Shown here piece after piece: positions 54,788 through 64,000 of a stretch of DNA of 64,000 bases. The DNA lies in assembly GCA_003013855.2 (NCBI GenBank), contig ML058407.1:4030001-4094000 (forward strand), in the 5' to 3' direction. A program made the translations under genes and the position numbers. The notes beneath the pieces are model-generated. The model made no database searches. It was not told the origin of the DNA and worked only from the letters and a program-made list of their open reading frames with translations. Positions within the stretch are counted from its first letter, which is position 1; each line of letters opens with the position of its first letter. The DNA is from Liriodendron chinense (taxonomy: Eukaryota > Streptophyta > Magnoliopsida > Magnoliales > Magnoliaceae).

Positions 54788-55489
54788 TGATAAGTGTCTA
54801 ATATTGTATAATTAACCCTAGATATTTAGAGTATTATCATTATTTTCCCGGTTAATTATCCCTCATTAGATGTGTTTTTACCATTCAGGTGATTAATGGA
54901 GGTTGAAGGAAATCCGAGCCAATCAGGACATTTAAAGGTCTAAAAGCGATCAAGATCAAGTACGTTGGTGGCCCCGAAGGAAATCAGGACAGGAAGATCG
55001 AAGGCCGGACCATTTTCCATGGTATAGATGGAATGAAGATGGCTAAAATTACAGCAACACAATTTGGAGATCAAGGCCGAATACATTGGATGGTCAGAAT
55101 CAAGTATTCACTAATGATGGGGGATCCATGTGCGTTATATACATATGTGAGCACTACACATGCGGGACCACATCGGCGTGCCTCTCATCTCCACACATAC
55201 GGATAAACGGCCATGGAGGAGTCTTTCCTTCACGTATAGCTCATGCCACGTGTGATCAACGAGCAGCGAATGCGATCCGGATCCAAAGACCAGCAAGGTA
55301 GATGAGCTCCCATCATCAACATGCGAGCACGTCCATCATCCGCCATGCAAGATTGTCCATCCATCCAAGCTGGTTCAGATCACGTGTACAGCATCACATG
55401 TCCAGCAACTAGGAGCTGATGGATGTGTACTACACATGCAACCTAAAAATCAATGGTCAGGATCTGATATACGTGCAGCTTCCAAAGAT

Positions 55490-56880
55490 CATCAACTAGC
55501 TGAACTTTGGTCAAGTCGCACATGTAGCCGTCCATCACATGTTGCAGCTCATCAGCAGCTACCAAAGCATGCCTCACACGCCCACAGCTAAGGAGGACTC
55601 CAGCCGTCCATTTCTTCCATCAGCAGCATCACACAACATCCAGCCCATCTATAGCTGGAAATCCAGCCATTCAACATGCATCAACCGTTCATCACTTCCA
55701 CCAGCGTCCAAACAGTGGACCCCATCCAATCCATGTTCCAGTCGTACAGCCTCACCAACGTCCAAGCATCTCCAGCAGCTGCTGGACGTCCAACTCCACA
55801 CGTGTGTTCAATCAATGGGCCAGCAGTCCATGGAAGATCTCCACCGTCCACTACAACAGATGGTGGACCACATCTTCACCGCCCATCCATCCATCTGTCC
55901 ACTTCAACGGCCAGCTGATCAGCAAGCTTAGCCGTCCATCGTCCATCACAGCAACCAACATCTCCACCGTCCAGCTGCTGATCATCCAGCTGCTGGACGT
56001 CCATCATCAAATGGCCAGCAAGATCAGCAAACCGTCCACCAGGACTGGACGTCCAAACCACTGCAGCTGCTTCAACCGTCCAGCTATTGGACGCCCAAAC
56101 ATGATCAACTAAAAGCTAAGCCACAGCCGTTCATCAGGCCAGCAGATGGACGATGCAGCTGTCTCCAGTCCAGAAAAGCTGAAGATCTCCAGCGTCCAAA
56201 CGGTGGACCCCGCAACTGACGGTGTGATCTTCACCGTCCAAGGCAGCAGCTGACCGTCCATGGTGTCTGGCATCCAGCAAGATCAGCAGCCCCTTTTGCA
56301 TCAACAAGCAGCCGGATCTCCAGCACCTTCACACGTGCAGCAATGGACGGCCAGTATCAGTGGACCGTCCATCTCCTTCGTCCAACGCCAGCAGGTCCAT
56401 CAAGTGGGCAACGCCTTGCACGTGCAGCAGATGGAAGCCGTTCATCAACGTCTAGCAGAGGACGTCCGTGCAGCCTGATCTCCAGCCGTCCATCAATGGA
56501 CAGCAGTCCAGCCATTGGACCGTCCAATAACCATTCAGCCCAAGTCCATCTTCCAAGCCCACAGTTCACACGTGCATCAGCAGCACCCGTCCACCCTTTG
56601 CAACAGCCGTTCATCCACTCCATCAGCAACCGTCCATATCCAACCGTCCATCATCTGTCCAGGACCGGCCAAGGTGGACACCACTAGGTGCAACGTGCAG
56701 CTATGAAGGACTTCCCCAGCCGTCCAGTGGACCCTATATTCAACATCAGCGTCGCAGGCTCAAATCAACGGCCATCACCTTCAGTCACATTTACAGACCA
56801 ACATCTGATCGTCCATTCATCTACGCCATCCATCTCATAGAGCAGCACAAGGTGGACGATCATCACTCTGCAGCAATAGA
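55490..56880 (+). promoter_or_regulatory. CCGTCCA motif array in S4 U3
   Basis: Dozens of CCGTCCA or CGTCCA words, with CAGCTGCTGGACGTCCA units, spread over about 1.4 kb ahead of the TATA box. TGGACGTCCA is a palindrome with the ACGT core known for bZIP sites. Plus- and minus-strand frames of 100-130 codons across it are of low complexity and not genes. Confidence 0.5.
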
Positions 56881-57628
56881 GTTTGCACTCTGCAGCAATA
56901 GAGTTTGCATTCCAATGGCCAACAATCATCGCACGGCCAACAGTTGGAGATCATTTCCAAACCGTCCATTCATCATCTGGACTCATCTTCAATGGATGGT
57001 CCAGATTGTCCAGATTCTCCATGTCTAGCATGTGGATCCAGTCAACTCCAACTCATGTGGACCAATTAACTCACCTAGTTACCTTCCATCCTTGGGCCAA
57101 GCAAATGCTCTCTCCATCATCTTTCATCTATGAGCTCCAAACCAAAAAGAAAATTTTGCTTTGGGCATTCCAAGCCTAACTCCTAACCTAAACCTAAAAA
57201 GAAAATCTATTGGCTTGGAAGTGCCACCTCATCATCCAAGCCTAACTCCAAGCCCAAACCTAGAGGAGACTTGCTTGGAGTGCTACCTAGGCTTGGAGCT
57301 TCTCATGAGGCTATAAAAGGAGCTCATCACCCTCTCATTTCCATCATCCCATCATCCCACAAATCCCATTCTCTACAACTCCTCTTTCCTTAGTTTTCTT
57401 TCTTTCTTTCTTTTGTAGTGTAGAGTAGTTTTTCCTTTGTAGAAGTTTTAGTCTTCCATTGTAGCATGGTTGGCTAAACCTCTAGCTAAGGCTAGGGGTG
57501 AAGCCTTTGAAGAAATTTGCAAGCATTAGTTCTTTCGGTTCAACTTTGTGTGGTGTGAATGTTAGAGTTCTCTTTGGTTGATTGGTTCGGTAATCCACCT
57601 CAGCAGACGCTATTGTTGTTTAAGCCCC

Positions 57629-57935
57629 TTGATCCATCGTCGACTCCGGGCACATTAGATGCTTGGGATCCCTTGCACACCAATTAGCTAGTTCATGATC
57701 GATAAAGTACCTTGATCCATCGTCGACTCCGGGCACATTAGATGCTTTGGATTCCCTGCGATCGATAGACGAGATCTTAACGGTTGGATCGGTCAATCGA
57801 AGCCTCCTATCTTGTAAGTATGCATTTGATCGTATGAATTGTGATCTTATCGGTTGACTTGTTGGCAAAGTTGTTGATCTGTACAATTCATTGATCCATT
57901 GTCGATTCCGGGCACAGTGGATGCTTGGAATTCTC
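57629..57935 (+). repeat. Triplicated block in S4 (GATCCATCGTCGACTCCGGG)
   Basis: Three copies of GATCCATCGTCGACTCCGGGCACATTAGATGCTT-like sequence begin at about 57630, 57712 and 57889. They lie downstream of the TATA box and probably in the transcribed leader. The third copy has several changes. Confidence 0.7.
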
Positions 57936-58221
57936 TGCGATCAACTAACGAGTGCTTCATAGTCAAATCAATCGGTTCAGATCACCATCTTTTATGAAAT
58001 ATGCGAGTGGTTTAATCGTTTTATCTTCCGATTGGAATGGATCTTTATTCGATTCCAGTTGAGTTATAGTTGGACCAATGAATCAAACTTTGTGGACAAA
58101 TCAAAGGTGGATCCCTACTGCCTTAGCCCATTTTCTATTTTTGTCTTTCATCACACACAACTTGCTCCACTCTCGTGGATAATTCAGATTTCATCTCTCA
58201 CACCTAAACTAATTTCTCTAA

Positions 58222-58867
58222 TGGCCCGTTTGGCACCATGGATTTGAGGAGAAAGGAGGAGAAAGGAGGAGAAAGTGGTTGCTTTATTATGTTTGGCACC
58301 ATGGATTTGATGAGAAGTGGATTTGAGTGGAATCCAGGAGAACTCAAAAAGGCACTTTTAGCCCTTTTTCAAATCCTCAAAAAAAGGTGGGATTTGAGGA
58401 GAAATCCTTCCCAACGTGAGACCCACCGTAATGTGTCCCTAACTATGGGACCCAACATGATGTACATTTTCCATCCAACTTGTTGATAAGGTCACAAAGA
58501 CCGGGATGAAGGGACCACACAAATTTCAGTTTAATCCAAGATTTTTGTGCATCATAAAGGTCTCACTCTCCATTTTTTCTTGTTTTATGGTCCACTTTAG
58601 ATGTGGATTTGCTTTATTTTTTGGATCTTGGCATAAAATGATATGTAAAAATGGATGAATGGCATGGATTTAAAAATCGAGGCTAATACAGTGGGCATAC
58701 GGTGGGACTAAAATTTACACCGTCCATTCCTTCATGTTTGATTTCTCTCAAATCTTGGCTGCCAAACAGAAAATCTGGAATTGATAAGAAGTGGAATGGA
58801 TGAGAATTCATATCATGGAATCCACTTCTCCTCACTTCTCCTCAAATCCATGGTGTCAAACGGGCCA
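58222..58867. mobile_element. PIF/Harbinger-like MITE in S4
   Basis: Inverted ends TGGCCCGTTTGGCACCATGG and CCATGGTGTCAAACGGGCCA, with TAA at 58219-58221 and 58868-58870 as the 3-base duplication. TAA or TTA duplication and GGCCCGTTTGG ends are typical of PIF/Harbinger (Tourist-type) MITEs. Its inner part carries blocks of the GGGGCCCAC MITE family, so those two families share sequence. Confidence 0.75.
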
Positions 58868-58969
58868 TAAGTGTTCTTAACCCCAATTCTTGTGGATCGA
58901 CCTCGGTCTTACTGAGTATTTTACTACTTCGCTACCTGCACTTGGGTGTGCAATCTTCGGATTGTAGCA

Positions 58970-59649
58970 GAAACCTTAATGAGAAATATGGTGTAAATCA
59001 CAAAGTGAGCACTCCCTATCACCGACAAATAAGTGGACAAGCTGAGATATCCAATAGGGAGATTAAACATATTTTGGAGAAAACAGTGAACCCCGATCAC
59101 GAGGATTAGTCGCTTCGAGTTACCAATGCACTCTGGGCTTACCGTACCGCTTTTAAGACCCCATTAGAATGTCTCCCTATAGACTTGTCTATGGGAAAGC
59201 TTGTCACTTGCCCGTGGAGTTGGAACATAGGGTTTATTGGGCGATAAAGAAGATGAATTTTGATTCTGACAAAGCAAGCTCGTTATGCAAACTTCAATTG
59301 AATGAACTTGCGAAACTCCGGAACGAGGCATATGAAAATGCGAGAATTTACAAGGACAAGACAAAGGTGTTTCATGATAAGAACATCCTTCATAAGACCT
59401 TCACGATTAATCAAAAAGTCCTTATGTATAATTCTCGCTTACATCTATTTCCGGGAAAAATTGAGATCTCGATGGACTGATCCCTACATTGTATAAACTG
59501 TTTACCCATAGGGACTGTCGAGTTGTTGAATCCAAGGAACAGCAACATCTTGAAGGCCAATGGTCAGCGATTAAAGCCGTTCTTTGATAATTTTCCTTCA
59601 GAAGGTATGTCCATACCTCTGACTGATCCTGTGTATCAAGATGATTGAT
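58970..59649 (+). pseudogene. R4 integrase, part after S4
   Basis: Reading resumes with ETLMRKYGVNHKVSTPYH-type sequence, and the third catalytic residue (Glu) is kept in GQAEISNREIK. A TAG stops it near 59108. A 103-codon piece (59169-59480) follows: YRLVYGKACHLPVELEHRVYWAIK, ENARIYKDKTKVFHDK and NSRLHLFPGK, the C-terminal part of Athila/Tat-type integrases. The end QDD-stop is at about 59648. No further frame follows. Confidence 0.75.
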
Positions 59650-60773
59650 CTCCTAGTCTGATTGAGGTATAAAGTAGTTAGGATTAGGATTTTGTTGCTT
59701 TTCGTTTGTTTTTTCATAAGTTTGATAGCAGGAGGTAGAATTCCAGTTTTTGTTCTCTCAAGTACTTTTATCCCTCATCCCCTTTATTTTATATTTGCTC
59801 TCATGTTTTGGTCATTGCATATCTTTTACATTGAAGACAATGCAAGATTTGGTTGGGGGGTGTGGGATCACTAGGATGAATCCAGTGTTTTGTAACATCT
59901 CGAGCAATTATGTAGGAACTTTTTCAATTTTTCTACAAATTCAAAACTCCGTTGGAAAACTTTGTTTCTATGCATTTGGGATGGTGTGAGTATAAGAAAA
60001 AGGAAAAGTAAAGTGAGTAAAGTTGAATATCTTAAACAATCTCTAAGATACTAGTTTTATATGTGAATTTCCCTATTTTTATGATTGATAGAATTTCTAA
60101 ACACTTTTACACCTAGTTCACACTACACGATTCTCACACTTTCAAAGGATTATGTAAAATTATGAATTGGTTAAGTTTGGATTTGAGGTGTTGAGAAACC
60201 AAGCTGGGGTACTTTGTCCATCCTTGTCCATGGAAAAATAACGAAAGATATGGATTTCTAAAAATCCTATCTAATGAAAAAGAAAACGGAAAGGAAGAAT
60301 GAAAATATGGGAATGATGGAGAATATGGTGGAAAATTCCTAAAAGGGCTACGTATTACCAACTAGGGGATGGTCTACCCGTAACCAAAGCCGGAAATGGG
60401 ATGTAGTGTGAAAGCCATCGGAAGGACGGTAAGACAAATTCATGTCATAGGCTTGTTGTTGATCTATACACCGTTGAATCCATACCTTAATTAATTCACA
60501 AAGAAGGTACCCCAAAAATCCATGAGATGAACATTCACCGAGCACACTAGGTTAATTTGTTTGGATTCTTCTATTTATCAATCAATCAGCAAGAATTCTA
60601 TATGAACACTTGTTATGTTTTGAGAAGGTTAAGGTCTCAACTTCTATCACTAAGTTTTCCTGATTCTTGCACTTGCATATCATTAAGTATATAGCAACAT
60701 GGTTTCTGAAGGAGAGTTGGGTTTTGAATAATGAAATTTATTTCACGCATGTTTTGCTCGAGACTAGCAACAT
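59650..60773 (+). other. R4 3' untranslated region
   Basis: Starts with CTCCTAGTCTGATTGAGG, shared with R1-R3 at the end of their coding part, and has the internal polypurine-like tract and hairpin at 59828-59870. No env-like frame. Confidence 0.6.
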
Positions 60774-60788
60774 GCTGGTTGAGGGGTG
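60774..60788 (+). promoter_or_regulatory. R4 polypurine tract
   Basis: TGGTTGAGGGGTG directly before the 3' LTR, one change from the R3 tract. Confidence 0.75.
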
Positions 60789-62315
60789 TGTTGAGCTCTT
60801 AAATGTGCATATTCTAACCCCATTTTATTACTAACTATGCTTGAAATACATGATTAAATACCCAACTAATGCATGGTTTTGTGGTTATAGGAATAAGAGA
60901 GAGGATTCATCAATTGAAGACTTAAAAATGCTATTCACAAGAATTGAAGATCAAAAGACTAAGCGTCAAAGGGTGGAAGAAAGAAGCAAACGAGAGAAGA
61001 AAAGAGGACAGAAAAATGCACCCAAGACCAGTCGTCCGACCGATCCGAACACACAACGGAAGGGGCCCTACTGCAAACTTTGCTGGACCATCCACAACCG
61101 ATCGTCCACTACTCAGACCGATCCTTGAATTAAAATTCTGGGTTCGAATTAATGAAAACTCACTGGACTGTTTTTGCACTTTTGAGACTGATCGTGCGAC
61201 CGGTTGTCCATAGGCTCAGACCGGTCGTGCGACCGGTCGGCTACGTAATAGAGCTTCTTCTTCAAGCTCCTAGTTTTGCTGCAGCAAAGCATATTTCTGC
61301 GAGATTTCTCGAAATTTCTTTGCACCTAGGGCTCCAAAGCTATACAAGGACTCCTCTAGCTCGTTCGTAGGGTATCCTAGAAGAGATTTAGCACGGTAGG
61401 AGACGGCAGAAGTCAGATCCTGAGTTCTACAACTCCTCCTAGTTTGTTCTTTTAGTTTTATATTTTTCTTGGTTGTTTTCATATTTCCTTGGATCATGAA
61501 CGGCTAAACCTCTTAACTAGGGCTAAGAGGTGAAGCTTGTAGTGAATCTAAGATGTTTCAATTCGTTTGATTTGGTTTCAAGTTGGATTATTAGTGAAGA
61601 ACAATGGTTGAAGTTTGAGTAAAGTTCTAAGTAGTTTTTCTTAATCTTATGATGGCTCATGGATGTTTAGAAGAATTGATTGAGTTCTTAATTGTTTTGA
61701 ATTATTTTAGACCTGTATGATCCGAGGAATTGGATTCAATACGCTCTAAATCTATGATCCTCATGTGAGAACTTCATACCAAAATTTCTACTCTTTTTGA
61801 AATTTCTGTCTATGTGTGGTTGTTTTTATGATTTGAATCAAGTTCAAATCATGATCTAATTATACCTTGTGACAGGATTTAATGATGATTATGATTGTGA
61901 TCTTAATCTATCGGAACTAGGATTGATCTATGCAATTGAGTGTGCTCAAATCCTAACTTGAATTGAGAGAATCATGTATCACACATATGGCAGATTGTTT
62001 GTTTTAACTGCTCTATCATCTGGCTAGATAGAACTTAATTTCGATTATAGTTGAGAAGTGAGAAACCACAGTGAATTAAGCATCAAGGATTGCTACAAGT
62101 GGATCCTTGAACCCCTAGTGCTTTTTATTATTGATTACATTCAATTTAATTCAAAATATCTATCTACACTAATTTTCTAAAATCCTGTTTAGTTAACTCT
62201 TTAGTAGAAACCAATTAAAAGTGTTTTTTGAATTCTTGCACAAGTCCCTATGGATCGACCTCGGTATTACCGAGATTATTACTACATCGCAACCCTACAC
62301 TTAGGGAACAGAACA
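60789..62315 (+). repeat. R4 3' LTR
   Basis: 1527 bases, TGTTGAGC to GAACAGAACA. The ACCGGTC array (61026-61245) has decayed. The TATA box reads TATACAA at 61341-61347, one change from the 5' LTR. Hairpin CCTCTTAAC/GCTAAGAGG near 61505-61528. Confidence 0.85.
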
Positions 62316-62320
62316 ACTAA

Positions 62321-62765
62321 TGTTTGTTTTTTCCCTTCATCCAGCTTTTGTGACCTTATCAAAAGGTTGGACGGAGTGGATACACAATACATGCATCAAG
62401 GTGGCCCCCACTATCAGGGCCGCACCATGTTGGTTGATGTCAGGGTCACACCAACTCCACTTTACATCCTTAGGTGGTAAGCTAGGTGGGGCCTACCATG
62501 GTGTTTATGAAAAATCCACTGTCCATCTATTTTTTCAGATCATTTTGGGGTATGACCCCAAAAATGAGGTAGATACAATGTTTAAGTGGACCACACTAGG
62601 AAAATATATTTTATGGTTCTAACATTGTCCACCATTGAAACCTTCCTGGAGCACACTTTCAATTCAAATCCTAACTCATTCTTTTGGCTTGTGTCCTAAA
62701 ATGAGTGTACAAAATGGATGGATGGTTTCGATCAAGTATATGCATAAAGATGGGCCCCATGGACT
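62321..62765. mobile_element. MITE right half split by R4, and a second GGGGCCCAC copy
   Basis: 62321-62420 completes the MITE begun at 46586 (TGTTTGTTTTTTCCC to CATGCATCAAGGTGGCCCCCAC). A second copy follows, about 62470-62765, from AGGTGGGGCCTACCATGG to ATAAAGATGGGCCCCATGG. Confidence 0.55.
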
Positions 62766-63045
62766 CTTTAGCACGTTGTCCCCAAACAATGGGGTTAGAT
62801 TGGTGAAAACCAGTGCTGTTAGAGGGTAAAATGATCGTTTACAGACTTTAACGGTGACATTCCATCCTGCAACAGTTAGTCAAAGACTCAAAGTCAAAAA
62901 AGCGGTTTTCTCAGCAGTAGGCGGATTTCAGAATATGAATATAAAGGCAGGCGGTAAACCCAAAAAAAAAAACCTTAAAACTTACATTAAGGTGGGCCCC
63001 ACTGTCACAACATTGCGAGATGGGATGTTTTTATAGTCAAATGTT
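62766..63045. other. Unassigned spacer
   Basis: No gene is visible. The AAAGCGGTTTTCTCAGCAGTAGGCGGATTT stretch resembles in part the segment at 953-1035, in the reverse sense. Confidence 0.3.
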
Positions 63046-64000
63046 TATCCAAACGGGCCCTTACTGCCAAATAAGTTACTTTTCGACTGAACTTAAGAGG
63101 TTAAGTTACTTTTAGCACTCAAGTTCATTTGGTAAGTATAATTGAAAAGTAACTTATCTCTTAAAAATTACTTATCTTAATAAGTATTGTTTTTTTTTTT
63201 AGCTTTTTGACTTTTCTACTTATCTCTCTCATGTCACGCTCTTACTCTTCTTCTTCTTTTTCTTTTTTCCTTTTTTCTAAGGGGGGGTGTTAGCACACAG
63301 CCACACTATTAGTCACCCTCCAATGTTAATTAACCACCCACCAATTTAGCTTTTCTACTTATCTCTCTCAGGTCACACTACATATCAAAGTTCTCTCTCA
63401 TGGCTCACTCAATTACGTCTCTCATACCATCCATATCAAAGGAGGCCCCACATGATGGACTGTACCATCAAAGGTGGGGCTCATACAATGGACGGCCCAC
63501 ATCAAAGATGGACCCTACATTAATTGGTGCTAGATCCAATCCACCAATCAGGTTGATCTGATCTTCTACATCTTTCCCAAAAATGGTTCTAGTCCACTCA
63601 CCATGTGGACCAACTATTGGAAACAAGTCAATGGGTTAGAAAACTTCAGCCAAGTCTTCCAGAGCCGTACATTTGTTTTGCAAACTGTGGCCCACCTAAC
63701 CAATGGATCAACCTGATTCTTGTGCTAAGGCATCCATATAGTGGTCCCGTTCTGATGGATGGAATGTCTCTCGGAACCAATCATGCTATGCTAGCACATG
63801 CATGTCATGTACATGAGCTTTATTGCATGCACGTGGGATTAGAAAAGCTCATTCTGTTAGGAAAACGGCCCCAACGCTTAGCTGTTTCTTTTCATGTCAA
63901 TATGTCGCTTGTTATATGTAGATTTGAAATTTTCTTTCGAAAGGTCACTTATCAATGTGTTATTACCAAACATACTTATTTACTTATTGGCTGATAAGTA
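63046..64000. mobile_element. Possible DNA transposon or MITE, cut by the window end
   Basis: AACGGGCCCTTACTGCCAAATAAGTTACTT near 63050 and repeated ACTTATC/AAGTAACTTAT words resemble MITE ends, and the window closes in ACTTATTGGCTGATAAGTA. Only one end can be seen, so the family and extent are uncertain. 63350-63600 includes two GGCCCCAC words and no gene. Confidence 0.35.
63270..63345 (-). mobile_element. SINE fragment, same family as 44649-44825
   Basis: TTAGCACACAGCCACACTATTAGTCACCCTCCAATGTTAA matches the 3' half of the SINE at 44685-44729. The promoter boxes are missing, so it is a 5'-truncated copy. Confidence 0.55.

Larger units (their letters stand above)
54788..58969 (+). mobile_element. 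S4: solo LTR, 4182 bp
   Basis: Starts TGATAAGTGTCTAATATTG and ends GGATTGTAGCA; GAAAC at 54783-54787 and 58970-58974 is a perfect target duplication within the integrase. The start resembles large LTRs of the Tat/Retand type, but the family assignment is tentative. TATA box at 57312-57318, motif array 55490-56880, R/U5 hairpin (CTCTAGCTAAGGCTAGGGG, about 57479-57500), a triplicated GATCCATCGTCGACTCCGGG block at 57629-57935, and the CTCGGTCTTACTGAG block near its end. A PIF/Harbinger MITE is nested at 58222-58867. No gag or pol frame is present. Confidence 0.75.
46771..62315 (+). mobile_element. R4: Athila-like Ty3/gypsy retrotransposon with gag and pol
   Basis: LTRs 46771-49795 (interrupted) and 60789-62315; GCTAA at 46766-46770 and ACTAA at 62316-62320 form the target duplication with one change. 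It encodes gag, protease, reverse transcriptase, RNase H and integrase in the Ty3/gypsy order (integrase last). A tRNA-Asp primer and the LTR size place it in the Athila lineage with fair confidence; the env-like frame of some Athila members is not present. Nested insertions S3 and S4 account for 5.7 kb. All main frames are broken. Confidence 0.85.

Noticed and set aside
55539..56687. Several frames of 80-130 codons rich in Ser, Pro and Gln
   Set aside because: They fall in the CCGTCCA motif array of S4, are open on both strands in overlapping phases, and have low complexity.
59650..60773. An env-like gene after the R4 integrase
   Set aside because: Some Athila-lineage elements have one here, but I see only non-coding sequence shared with R1-R3 and no frame of useful length.
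46771..62315. An endogenous pararetrovirus or other integrated virus
   Set aside because: The gene order gag-protease-RT-RNase H-integrase with LTRs, a tRNA-Asp primer site and 5-base duplications is that of a Ty3/gypsy LTR retrotransposon. No movement protein or coat protein of a pararetrovirus is seen.

Overview
This is a transposon-rich stretch of a flowering-plant nuclear genome. The evidence is Ty3/gypsy elements with a tRNA-Asp primer site and Athila-like gag and pol, a FAR1-type transposase-derived gene, Mutator-like and PIF/Harbinger-like remnants, a tRNA-derived SINE and many fold-back MITEs. The abundant MITE family ending in GGGGCCCAC resembles repeats I associate with magnoliids, but that is only an impression. 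I see no intact cellular gene, no rRNA or tRNA gene, no CRISPR array and no bacterial-style operon.

Layout. 1-3000: a Ty1/copia LTR plus gag remnant, two fold-back MITEs, a CT-rich repeat (2199-2690) and a LINE fragment. 4356-18587: a minus-strand gag-protease LTR retrotransposon (R1) carrying a second one (R2, 6451-12981). 18588-20980: an RTE-type LINE tail and a MITE inside a MITE. 20985-25091: a Ulp1-like protease remnant split by a solo LTR (S1), a minisatellite and a Mutator transposase C-terminus. 26046-28640: a tandem array split by a 2.3-kb solo LTR (S2). 29090-41428: a minus-strand FAR1-like pseudogene split by LTR retrotransposon R3 (31046-40337); the 5' LTR of R3 is itself split by an inverted solo LTR of its own family. 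41519-43057: an inverted counterpart of the minisatellite and CT-rich modules. 43118-46770: a field of fold-back MITEs with one SINE. 46771-62315: R4, the only element here with protease, RT, RNase H and integrase, split by solo LTR S3 in its 5' LTR and by the 4.2-kb solo LTR S4 in its integrase; S4 carries a PIF/Harbinger-type MITE. 62316-64000: the rest of the split MITE, further MITEs and a SINE fragment.

How it fits together. Target-site duplications (TSDs) read from the sequence support the insertion order: R1 GAGCT/GAGCC, R2 CCCTT, R3 ATAGG, inverted solo LTR TTACT, R4 GCTAA/ACTAA, S1 ATAAC, S2 CTCCA, S4 GAAAC, MITE TAA. R1, R2 and R3 share one design: gag and protease followed by a related C-terminal tail and no polymerase or integrase. 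They are probably non-autonomous and could depend on a relative such as R4, although R4 is itself broken.

The most unusual pattern is in the LTRs. The transcribed R/U5 part keeps two short hairpins across families. The promoter side (U3) carries an array of a short, often palindromic motif that differs by family (ACCGGTC, GATTGATC, TTGACT, GGTGCGT or CCGTCCA), placed just upstream of a TATA box in five of the six families and on both sides of it in S2.
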